Origin: Filomicrobium sp.
Lineage (GTDB): Bacteria; Pseudomonadota; Alphaproteobacteria; Rhizobiales; Hyphomicrobiaceae
Direction: 5' to 3'
Assembly: GCA_021775655.1 (NCBI GenBank)
Contig: JAJFHK010000421.1
Location: forward strand, 1-5,777
Length of the DNA: 5,777 nt
This document shows positions 1-5,777 of this stretch, in pieces. Positions within the stretch are counted from its first letter, which is position 1, and the number at the start of each line of letters is the position of its first letter. Under the pieces are notes generated by a model. That model had not been told where the DNA came from. It did not search any database and worked only from the letters and a program-made list of their open reading frames with translations. The position numbers and the translations under genes are program-made.

Positions 1-214
1 TGGCCACCTCGACCGGATAGGTCACATAGCGCTCAACTTCTTCGGGAGCGAGGCCGTCGGTCTCCGTGAAGACCTGCACCAGCGTAGGCGAAACGTCAGG
101 GAAAGCATCGACCGGCAGTTCTCGATAGGCCTGGAACCCAGCACCGAGAATTCCGAGTGCCAGCACGCAAACCAGCAGCGGTTGCCGCAGGAGGGCTTCG
201 AGCAAGTTATGCAT
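1..214 (-). CDS. HME-family RND efflux permease (CzcA/CusA type), N-terminal fragment cut by the left edge
   Basis: Inner-membrane, proton-driven pump subunit of a tripartite metal exporter. Only the first 71 codons are in the window. The protein begins MHNLLEALLRQPLLVCVLAL, which holds the first transmembrane helix (about residues 12-30). It continues with the periplasmic segment RELPVDAFPDVSPTLVQVF and then an EEVERYVTYPVEVA stretch, which is the conserved N-terminal signature of HME permeases. The ATG at 214-212 is preceded by AAGAGG at 226-221 with 6 nt spacing. It starts 12 nt after the adaptor's stop codon, so the two are surely co-transcribed. The fragment is too short to show the transmembrane-helix-4 motif or the metal-binding residues that separate divalent (Czc, Cnr, Ncc) from monovalent (Cus, Sil) pumps. 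The family is certain, the substrate is not. It is a different gene from the cusA at the right end. Confidence 0.93.
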   Translation of the reverse strand, partial: MHNLLEALLRQPLLVCVLALGILGAGFQAYRELPVDAFPDVSPTLVQVFTETDGLAPEEVERYVTYPVEVA

Positions 215-226
215 TGGAGGCCTCTT

Positions 227-1843
227 TTAATGATTGTGGCCATCGCCGAAGCTGGATTTGGACAGCTGCGACTTGATCAGGAAGGCACCCTTTGCTGCAT
301 AGACTTCGCCTGGTGCGAGCCCGGCGACGACTTCCGCGTAACGCGCGTTCTGCCGGCCGATCTCGATTGGTCTCGGCTTGAAATCTTCACCCTTGCGAGC
401 AAACACGACCGTCTTGCCATCCTGAGTATGGATAGCTGATTTCGGGACGCGTATTGCGACCTTGGATTCCGAAATGTCAATAATTGCCTTGATGAACATT
501 CCTGGACGGAAAGTCTGCGAAACGCCTTCCAGCACCACGCGGGCCGTAGCCCTTCGGGTCTGTTCAGAAACATCAGGCGTTACGAACATTATTGTACCTT
601 CGGCAGTCGCACCGGCCTCAGTCTGCAGGGTCACTTTCTGTCCGGCGTGAACCTTCGGCAGGTCGCTTGAGTAGACGCTAATGTTTATCCAAACGCTTGC
701 GGTATCTGCGATCCGGAAGGCTTCGCGTTCGCTCGTCACCAATTCCCCTTGGACCAGATGACGGTTCACGATAATCCCCCCCATCGGGGCCCCCAGCGTA
801 TATTGAGTCAGGATGGAGTCGGGTTCTTTCGAAATCTCGTCCAGGGTTGCATCATCGATGCCGATCGAATTGAGCTTCTGCTTAGCGCTTCGCAATACAA
901 TACGGGCCTCGGAATAAGCGGCTCGGCTCGTGAGATAGGACTTCTCGGAAGTGATTTTTTTCTTTCTCAGTTCCGTAAGTCGCTCGTAATCATCCTTCGC
1001 AAGGCCAATACGTTCGATCGCAGCGAGATAGGCTGCCTTGAGTTCGGCCAATTCACGGCTCTCGATTTCGGCGAGAATTTGCCCCTTGGTGACGTTATCG
1101 CCCTCACTTGCGTTTACTGATTTTGCGATTCCGGCGACACGCGGAACTACGTGTGTAAAGCGGTCCATGTTGAACGAAACTTCCGCAGGTCGCGTGATCG
1201 AGTCAGCGAGGATGCCAGGTCCCGCCGTGTCCGTCGCAACTCCGAATTCTTGCATGACTTCCGGGTCGAGCCTGACGGTGCCTTCGGCATCATGCGAGCT
1301 GTGACCATCGCCATGACTGCCATGACTTTCGTGAGCACCATGCGCTTCGTTGCTTGTGTCGGCACTGGTTTTGCCGCGATCGTGTTGTTTGGAAGCCCCG
1401 CTCTTGTTCTGCCCCGTTTTGAGCACACCGATGAGTAGGTCGTTTCTATCGCCCTCGGAAATCGCAGCGACGACTTCACTGACCTTTTTGGCGCGGGCTT
1501 GCTTAAGCCGGTAGAGGTACGTGCCATCGTCCTGTGAAACGGCGACACCGTTTTCGTCGTCAATCGTCAAATCGATTCTCGCGCCCGTAACAGGCGACCC
1601 ATCGGGGATACGATTGAGGAGAATAGTCAGGCTCCCGTCGTCAAGATTCCCAACGAGTTGATAGCTTTCAGAACGCGCGCTCAAATGAGGCGCGGAGGTA
1701 GCCTTCTGCACTGCTGTTGCGTCGTCGTGCGCATGCTCGTGGCCTGAGCCCGCGCGGGTGCTTGGCGCGTGAACAAGAACGGCGGCACCAATGCAAATAG
1801 CGGTCAAGGCGTTCGACAAGCGAACGCACAGGAAATCGGTCAT
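227..1843 (-). CDS. HME-RND periplasmic adaptor subunit (CzcB/CusB type) with His-rich linker
   Basis: Membrane-fusion protein linking the inner-membrane pump to an outer-membrane channel; 538 aa. Residues 1-31 look like a signal peptide ending STRA, followed by a short GHEHAHDD stretch. Residues about 58-143 form a beta-rich N-terminal domain seen in many CzcB-type adaptors. A His-rich linker spans 154-184. The two lipoyl-domain halves are near 229-262 and 345-382, and they flank a helical hairpin (about 262-340). A beta-barrel (about 383-455) and a membrane-proximal domain (about 456-525) follow, and the protein ends FGDGHNH. The start is supported by AGAGGA at 1857-1852, 8 nt upstream of the ATG. 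The extra N-terminal domain and His linker make it longer than E. coli CusB (about 400 aa). The His-rich linker and tail fit divalent metals better than copper, but that is inference. The permease gene follows after 12 nt and the His-rich small protein gene ends 66 nt upstream. Confidence 0.95.
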   Translation of the reverse strand: MTDFLCVRLSNALTAICIGAAVLVHAPSTRAGSGHEHAHDDATAVQKATSAPHLSARSESYQLVGNLDDGSLTILLNRIPDGSPVTGARIDLTIDDENGVAVSQDDGTYLYRLKQARAKKVSEVVAAISEGDRNDLLIGVLKTGQNKSGASKQHDRGKTSADTSNEAHGAHESHGSHGDGHSSHDAEGTVRLDPEVMQEFGVATDTAGPGILADSITRPAEVSFNMDRFTHVVPRVAGIAKSVNASEGDNVTKGQILAEIESRELAELKAAYLAAIERIGLAKDDYERLTELRKKKITSEKSYLTSRAAYSEARIVLRSAKQKLNSIGIDDATLDEISKEPDSILTQYTLGAPMGGIIVNRHLVQGELVTSEREAFRIADTASVWINISVYSSDLPKVHAGQKVTLQTEAGATAEGTIMFVTPDVSEQTRRATARVVLEGVSQTFRPGMFIKAIIDISESKVAIRVPKSAIHTQDGKTVVFARKGEDFKPRPIEIGRQNARYAEVVAGLAPGEVYAAKGAFLIKSQLSKSSFGDGHNH

Positions 1844-1909
1844 GGATGGGATCCTCTGTCAGTCAAACTTATGGACGGAAGCAGATTCCGTTCGACCAGT
1901 TCTGAGCTG

Positions 1910-2356
1910 TCAGAGGCGGGTAATGGGCGGACGGTAGAGGGCACCGCTCGGGCGAGCTGTGCCGAACTCGTCAGCCACGAGGCCAAAGCGGCGGGTAGGG
2001 GCTGGCAGAGAAACCCGAGCTTCGGTGACCGTGATCGCCGTCAGGCACGAGTGGGCGTCACATTCCGATTTCACGTCATGTTGTTGTTTTGTATTGTCGT
2101 GATCGGTATGCGACAACGCCAAATGATAATCTGCCGAAGCATGACTGTGGTCGCCAGCGGCGACAGTATGGTCGTTTTCGTGGTCGGAAACATGGTCCGC
2201 CGATAATGAGGCTTGATCGATTTGATGACCGGCGTGGTACGTATGGCGCTGAAAATCGACGAGACCGGCGAGGAAGAGGGCAAAGCACAGTAGCGCGCTG
2301 ACCGTGCGGAATGCGGGTCGCAACCTTCCATTGCATGCTCGACCAATTTGCAGCAT
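1910..2356 (-). CDS. Small exported His-rich protein, CzcI-like in architecture
   Basis: A 148-aa protein of no family I can name with certainty. The N-terminus is basic (RACNGRLRPAFR), followed by a hydrophobic segment at residues 18-34 that would act as a signal peptide or membrane anchor. Residues 38-102 hold 13 histidines, many as DH or SH pairs. A Cys pair follows (CDAHSC, residues 99-104), and the tail is Pro/Arg-rich and ends YRPPITRL. This order of secretion signal, His-rich stretch, Cys pair and RP-containing C-terminus recalls CzcI, the small periplasmic protein encoded ahead of czcCBA, and the position just upstream of the adaptor gene fits. The similarity is one of layout, not proven homology. 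I chose the ATG at 2356 because GGGG at 2364-2361 is a weak ribosome site. An in-frame TTG at 2416 would add 20 polar residues ahead of the signal and has no ribosome site. A periplasmic metal-binding or sensing role is inferred. Confidence 0.75.
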   Translation of the reverse strand: MLQIGRACNGRLRPAFRTVSALLCFALFLAGLVDFQRHTYHAGHQIDQASLSADHVSDHENDHTVAAGDHSHASADYHLALSHTDHDNTKQQHDVKSECDAHSCLTAITVTEARVSLPAPTRRFGLVADEFGTARPSGALYRPPITRL

Positions 2357-2540
2357 CGATCCCCGAGGTTCTTGAACGTCGGTGTATTCCGTACTTCGGT
2401 TTAGCTCATAGTTCAACGAACTGAAGCAGACACATCACCAAATGCTGAGTTTGTCGCAGATTTTGCGGTGAAAGTGCTTAAGTTGAGGTGGCGATTCTTA
2501 TCACATTCAGCAAGTCGAACAAAGTTCGCTCACGACTTAT

Positions 2541-2559
2541 GATGCTAAGGGTTAGCATC
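2541..2559. promoter_or_regulatory. Perfect inverted repeat, putative operator
   Basis: GATGCTAAGGGTTAGCATC has 8-bp arms (2541-2548 and 2552-2559) that match perfectly around a 3-bp GGG spacer. It lies 185 bp upstream of the start of the second metal operon. The size and symmetry fit a dimeric repressor or activator site. The sequence does not match the CueR, ZntR or CsoR/RcnR operators I know, and no regulator gene is in the window, so the binding protein is unknown. Confidence 0.5.
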
Positions 2560-2620
2560 GATGTTTTGGTAGATCGCCGGACACAGTCAGCCTACCGTCG
2601 ATATTTGACAGTAATGAGTA

Positions 2621-2638
2621 CATCGAGGGAACTCGATG
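2621..2638. repeat. Short hairpin downstream of the GDCCVxC gene
   Basis: CATCGAG-GGAA-CTCGATG is a 7-bp perfect stem with a 4-nt loop, 74 nt after the stop of the Cys-rich gene. It could help end the upstream transcript. However, the stem is short, only moderately GC-rich, and not followed by a run of T on the minus strand, so it is not a standard intrinsic terminator. Confidence 0.35.
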
Positions 2639-2712
2639 CGATAGCCTCGGCTGCGGACCACGCGCTTCCTCGCTCCTGTCGTCGAGAATGGCCACAACCG
2701 GCAATTCCGACT

Positions 2713-2940
2713 TCAGCCGTCGCAGCAATTGCCACCAGTCTGAATCGGCGGGCAAGGAACCGTCCCATAGCTGCAGAAGACGCAACAATCACCGGGCTTG
2801 GGCCGAATCATCTTTCCGCATCCCTTGCAGGGATAAAATCCGACACAAGCGTCGAGCGGCATGTTTTCTGTTTCAGTGTGACTGCAGTGAGGGCAAGTGA
2901 TGTTCGACTTGGTCTCAATGCTCTCGTCGTCAGTGGCCAC
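2713..2940 (-). CDS. GDCCVxC-family Cys-rich small protein (cysteine form)
   Basis: A 75-aa cytoplasmic-looking protein with no signal peptide and 11 cysteines. The CPHC pair at residues 16-19, PCKGC at 37-41, KPGDCCVFCSYG at 48-59 and the CCDG end give the full pattern of the family named GDCCVxC-domain (seleno)proteins, and the length is typical. In some relatives one Cys of the GDCC motif is selenocysteine. Here both positions are ordinary Cys codons (TGT, TGC), so no recoding is needed. Family members are often found next to mercury and other metal-resistance genes. Their biochemical role is not established, and metal or metalloid thiol binding is the obvious inference. The start is GTG at 2940, with GGAG at 2951-2948 and 7 nt spacing. 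It follows cusF by 65 nt on the same strand and probably closes the copper operon. Confidence 0.9.
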   Translation of the reverse strand: MATDDESIETKSNITCPHCSHTETENMPLDACVGFYPCKGCGKMIRPKPGDCCVFCSYGTVPCPPIQTGGNCCDG

Positions 2941-2954
2941 TACTTTTCTCCAAG

Positions 2955-2988
2955 CTGGTCGGCAGGCCGCATTCGACCTGCCAGCCAG
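2955..2988. repeat. Imperfect hairpin between cusF and the GDCCVxC gene
   Basis: Arms at 2955-2966 (CTGGTCGGCAGG) and 2977-2988 (CCTGCCAGCCAG) pair over 10 of 12 positions, with a 2-base internal mismatch and a 10-nt loop. It fills much of the 65-nt gap and ends 4 nt from the GGAG ribosome site of the downstream gene. There is no T-tract, so transcript processing, stabilisation of the cusF 3' end or partial attenuation is likelier than full termination. Confidence 0.45.
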
Positions 2989-3005
2989 TCTCTAAAGGAC
3001 GAAGT

Positions 3006-3404
3006 TTACTTCGCAGATTCCATTTCAGTGACGCGGTACTTCTTGTCGCGACCAAGTTTGAGCTTGAAGTCGACCTTGTCGCCGGCCTTGACGCCACCCA
3101 GGTCGACGCGCTTTGTGACCGGAAGGTCCATGGTCATCGTTGGCCAGCCCAATTCGGGCATCGGTTCGTGGGTAAGATTGATCATGCCTTTATCGGCATC
3201 GATCGAGTTGACCACGCCGACACCGCTGGCCTCGGTTTCGCCGGGCATGGCTTCGCCGTGATTCATTGAACCGTGGTCTATCATCTTTTCGCCGGACATC
3301 TTGCCGTGATCCATTTTTCCGTGATCCATGGCTTTTTCCTCAGCGACCGCCGGAAAGGAAAGCGAGGCAAAAAGTATTGCGGCTACTAGTGTTGTTCGTT
3401 TCAT
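3006..3404 (-). CDS. cusF: CusF-type periplasmic Cu(I)/Ag(I) chaperone with Met/His-rich leader
   Basis: Periplasmic metallochaperone that passes Cu(I)/Ag(I) to a CusCBA efflux complex; 132 aa. Residues 1-21 are a signal peptide ending in AVA. The C-terminal half is the small CusF beta-barrel. Its ligand segment is HEPMPELGWPTMTMD, and His79, Trp87, Met90 and Met92 fall at the same spacing as E. coli CusF His36, Trp44, Met47 and Met49. Between signal and barrel, residues 26-53 form a Met/His-rich stretch with MDHGKM-like repeats, an extra likely metal-binding arm that E. coli CusF lacks. The start is clear: AAGGAG at 3416-3411 lies 6 nt before the ATG. It sits 75 nt downstream of cusA on the same strand, so the chaperone and pump are probably one transcript. 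Confidence 0.95.
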   Translation of the reverse strand: MKRTTLVAAILFASLSFPAVAEEKAMDHGKMDHGKMSGEKMIDHGSMNHGEAMPGETEASGVGVVNSIDADKGMINLTHEPMPELGWPTMTMDLPVTKRVDLGGVKAGDKVDFKLKLGRDKKYRVTEMESAK

Positions 3405-3479
3405 TTTCGTCTCCTTGCTTTGTTGAGTTGATTGATCGTGATCCGCACTTAGAAACCGAACTTGCCGTATTGCCGAGGC

Positions 3480-5777
3480 TCATTGCCCGGCTGCTGCGGT
3501 TACACTGGAAGGTGTTTTTGAAGAAACACTGCGTCCCCGATAATGCCTGCCTTCCCAGATGAGATAGACGACAGGTATGACGATCAGGGTCAGTACGGTT
3601 GTCGAAGCCATGCCGCCAAGCATCGGCAACGCGATGCGGCGCATGACATCTGATCCGAGACCCTCGGTGATGAAGATCGGCGCGAGACCGGCGACGATCG
3701 TGAGAACTGTCATGAGTTTGGGTCGCACACGCATGGCCGCTCCTGCCATGACGGCCTCTTCCAATTCCCGAAACGTTTTGGGCGGATGCTCGCGGACCTG
3801 TTGGTCGATGTAGAGCAGCATTACGACTGCCGTTTCGACTGCGATACCGCCGAGCGCGATGAAACCGACAGCGACCGCCACCGACATGTTGTAGCCAGCC
3901 AGAAAGACCGCCCACAATCCGCCAATCAGGCCGAATGGTAGCGACAGCATGATTATGACGGTCCGATCGAGCTTGCCGAAGTGAAGCATCAGAAGAACGA
4001 ATACGATGAGCACGGCGGAGGGAACTGCAATCGAAAGGCGTTCCGTTGCTTCCTGCATCTGCTCGAATTGTCCGGACCAAGCGATGGCATATCCGGGCGG
4101 AAATTCGACGGTTTGTGAAATGGTTTTCTGCGCTTCAGCAACGAAACTGCCGATGTCGCGATCCGCAATGTCGACAAATACCCATCCAGTCAGGCGGGCA
4201 TTTTCCGAACGGATCATAGGTGGGCCGTCGACATAGACAATCTGTGCGAGTTCCGCGAGAGGGATGTGCTGCCCCTGCGGTGTGGGCACGAGGATTTCGC
4301 CGAGTTGATCGGTTGATTCCCGGAACGGGCGATCGTAGCGCAAGATTATATTGTAGCGCTCGCGGCCCTGAACGCTTTCGGCGAGCTTCATTCCGCCAAG
4401 CGCAGTCTGAATGACCGATTGGAAAACGGCCAAGTCGATATTCCGTCTCGCCAACTCTCGCCGGTCGGGCTGGATTTCGATGTACTTGCCGCCTTGCACC
4501 CGATCGGCGAATGCAGAGCGGGTTCCAGGAACATCTTTTACAGCACCTTCGACGGCCAGCGCGATCCGCTCGATCGTGCTCAAGTCATTGCCGGAAATCT
4601 TGATGCCGATTGGGGTGCGTATTCCCGTCGAAATCATGTCCATGCGGATCTTGATCGGGTAACCCCAGGAATTGACGAGACCAGGGATCTTGGTGCGAGC
4701 ATCGAGTTCCGAAATCAGCTCTTTTGATGTTAGGCCGGCCCGCCATTCCTCCTTGGGCTTCAACTTGATCCAAGTTTCAATCATCGAAATCGGAGCGGGG
4801 TCGGTTGCGGTATCGGCACGACCAAGCTTACCGAATACCCGCTCGACTTCGGGTATCGTACCAATAAGCCGGTTCGTCTGTGCGAGGACCTCCTTGGCCT
4901 TGGTAATAGAAACTCCGGGTAGCGTCGTCGGCATGTAGAGAAGTTCGCCTTCATAAAGCGCAGGCATGAATTCGCTGCCGATCTTGGATAGTGGGATCGC
5001 CATGGAAGCAACAGCAGCGAGGGTCAAGGCGATAACCAGCCAGCGCGCTTTCATGGCAAGCCAAAGCAAAGGCCTGTAGGCGGCAACGAAGACCCAGTTA
5101 ATAGGGTTCTGCATCTCCTTCAGAACCCTGCCACGAACGAGCCAGACCATCAGGACGGGAACGAGCGTCACGGACAGCATCGCGGCAAAAGCCATGGCGT
5201 AGGTTTTGGTGAAAGCGAGCGGTGCAAATAGCCGGTAGCTTTGCCCTGTCAGCGCAAAGACCGGCAGGAACGATACGGTGATGATTAGGAGCGAGAAGAA
5301 CAGGCCAGGGCCCACCTCCTTGGCTGCCAATAATACTGCACCCTTGCGCTCCTCTGGAGTTGCATCAACCGGCATCATGGACAGCTTGCGGTGGGCGTTC
5401 TCCACCATGACGATCGAAGCATCGACCATCGCGCCGATGGCAATCGCAATGCCGCCAAGTGACATGATGTTGGCGGTAATCCCCTGCTCAGCCATGACGA
5501 TGAATGCGGCGAGCACACCTAGCGGCAGGGTGATGATTGCAACGAAGGCCGAGCGGACATGGAGGAGAAAGATGAAGCAAACCAGGGTGACGACGATGCC
5601 TTCCTCGATCAGCTTGTTTGTCAGATATTCGACCGCACCTTCGATCAATGGCGCGCGATCATAGACGGTGACGATTTGGACGCCTTTGGGGAGGCCAGAC
5701 TGGAGTGTTTCGATCTTCGTCTTGACGGCATCAATGACGGTTAGTGCGTTCTCGCCGGAGCGCATTACGATAATGCC
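3480..5777 (-). CDS. cusA: CusA-type Cu(I)/Ag(I) RND efflux permease, 5' end beyond the right edge
   Basis: Inner-membrane proton antiporter of a CusCBA-type exporter. The frame is open to base 5777, giving 765 visible residues. About 290 N-terminal residues are missing compared with E. coli CusA (about 1,047 aa). Numbering from the first visible Met (5765-5763), Asp115 in GAMVDASIVMVENAHR matches the proton-relay Asp405. Met278 (LLYMPTTLPG), Met328 (APISMIET) and Met377 (MDMISTG) match Met573, Met623 and Met672, the three methionines that bind Cu(I)/Ag(I), with identical spacing among them. Eleven membrane segments are visible, equivalent to helices 2-12, in two groups around the large second periplasmic loop. 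The stop is TGA at 3482-3480. cusF follows after 75 nt. The matching adaptor and outer-membrane factor genes are presumably upstream, outside the window. The substrate call is strong because all three methionines are kept. Confidence 0.96.
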   Translation of the reverse strand, partial: GIIVMRSGENALTVIDAVKTKIETLQSGLPKGVQIVTVYDRAPLIEGAVEYLTNKLIEEGIVVTLVCFIFLLHVRSAFVAIITLPLGVLAAFIVMAEQGITANIMSLGGIAIAIGAMVDASIVMVENAHRKLSMMPVDATPEERKGAVLLAAKEVGPGLFFSLLIITVSFLPVFALTGQSYRLFAPLAFTKTYAMAFAAMLSVTLVPVLMVWLVRGRVLKEMQNPINWVFVAAYRPLLWLAMKARWLVIALTLAAVASMAIPLSKIGSEFMPALYEGELLYMPTTLPGVSITKAKEVLAQTNRLIGTIPEVERVFGKLGRADTATDPAPISMIETWIKLKPKEEWRAGLTSKELISELDARTKIPGLVNSWGYPIKIRMDMISTGIRTPIGIKISGNDLSTIERIALAVEGAVKDVPGTRSAFADRVQGGKYIEIQPDRRELARRNIDLAVFQSVIQTALGGMKLAESVQGRERYNIILRYDRPFRESTDQLGEILVPTPQGQHIPLAELAQIVYVDGPPMIRSENARLTGWVFVDIADRDIGSFVAEAQKTISQTVEFPPGYAIAWSGQFEQMQEATERLSIAVPSAVLIVFVLLMLHFGKLDRTVIIMLSLPFGLIGGLWAVFLAGYNMSVAVAVGFIALGGIAVETAVVMLLYIDQQVREHPPKTFRELEEAVMAGAAMRVRPKLMTVLTIVAGLAPIFITEGLGSDVMRRIALPMLGGMASTTVLTLIVIPVVYLIWEGRHYRGRSVSSKTPSSVTAAAGQ

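Larger units (their letters stand above)
2357..2712. other. Intergenic control region between the two metal operons
   Basis: This stretch of about 356 bases separates the GDCCVxC gene from the His-rich protein gene. Short open frames exist on both strands, but none has a ribosome site with recognisable protein content, and I see no gene remnant. It contains a perfect inverted repeat at 2541-2559, a smaller one at 2516-2528 (CGAAC-AAA-GTTCG) and a 7-bp stem at 2621-2638. It is the most likely place for the promoter of the downstream operon. I could not identify a convincing -35/-10 pair by eye. A TTGACA at 2605-2610 on the plus strand has no matching -10 at normal spacing. If transcription starts near the 2541-2559 repeat, the leader would be roughly 150-200 nt long. 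Confidence 0.6.

Noticed and set aside
217..224. GAGGCCTC palindrome over the ribosome site of the second permease
   Set aside because: An 8-bp palindrome with no loop is expected by chance and cannot form a stable hairpin by itself.
182..439. Plus-strand frame across the adaptor/permease junction
   Set aside because: It is antisense to the adaptor C-terminus and the permease start, both of which are well supported.
1147..1563. 138-codon minus-strand frame inside the adaptor gene
   Set aside because: It is an alternative frame of the adaptor gene with a basic, low-information product and no ribosome site that I could find. The adaptor frame is unmistakable.
2357..2416. TTG-initiated 20-residue extension of the His-rich protein
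   Set aside because: The TTG has no ribosome site upstream and would place a polar segment before the secretion signal. The ATG at 2356 is preferred, though its own ribosome site is weak.
2605..2610. TTGACA on the plus strand as a -35 box
   Set aside because: No -10-like hexamer lies 16-18 bp downstream, and no plus-strand gene follows.
2713..2715. TGA at the end of the GDCCVxC gene as a selenocysteine codon
   Set aside because: The family's variable Cys/Sec position is inside the GDCC motif, which has ordinary Cys codons here, and reading past the TGA gives no conserved sequence.
2488..3261. 257-codon open frame on the plus strand
   Set aside because: It runs antisense through the well-supported cusF and GDCCVxC genes, begins with GTG, and its Ser/Arg/Ala-rich product has no recognisable domain. 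It is an antisense shadow of real genes.
3340..4080. 246-codon frame on the minus strand overlapping the 3' part of cusA and the start of cusF
   Set aside because: The product is rich in Arg, His and Ser, as expected from an out-of-frame reading, whereas the cusA frame over the same bases has clear membrane helices and conserved motifs.

Overview
The window is a metal-resistance locus in which every gene I can support lies on the minus strand. It carries parts of two heavy-metal-efflux (HME) RND systems in tandem. The organism is a Gram-negative proteobacterium, because tripartite RND pumps need an outer membrane. Codon use, moderate-to-high GC and the look of the CusA and CzcB proteins suggest an alphaproteobacterium, perhaps Rhizobiales. 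That placement is an impression, not a proof. Clusters like this are common on plasmids and genomic islands, but no mobility gene is visible here.

Reading in the direction of transcription, from high to low coordinates, the first block is a copper/silver module. It begins with the 3' three quarters of a cusA permease gene, whose 5' end lies beyond the right edge (5777-3480). Next is cusF, a periplasmic Cu(I)/Ag(I) chaperone gene with a Met/His-rich leader (3404-3006). Last is a small Cys-rich GDCCVxC-family protein (2940-2713). The three CusA metal-binding methionines and the four CusF ligands (His, Trp, Met, Met) are all present, so a monovalent-cation substrate is well supported.

A spacer of about 356 bases (2712-2357) follows. 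It contains a perfect 8+8 bp inverted repeat that looks like an operator, and a second short hairpin. I found no convincing coding sequence in it.

The second block is a separate HME operon. It starts with a small exported His-rich protein that recalls CzcI in architecture (2356-1910). A periplasmic adaptor of the CzcB/CusB type follows, with its own His-rich linker and a GDGHNH tail (1843-227). The block ends with the first 71 codons of a second HME permease gene that runs off the left edge (214-1). No outer-membrane-factor gene (czcC/cusC type) lies between the small protein and the adaptor, so this pump may share an outer membrane channel encoded elsewhere.

As a working model, CusF and the GDCCVxC protein handle Cu(I)/Ag(I) near the first pump. 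The second pump, with three His-rich stretches across two proteins, probably exports a metal that prefers His ligands, such as Zn, Cd, Co or Ni. The substrate of the second pump is an inference.
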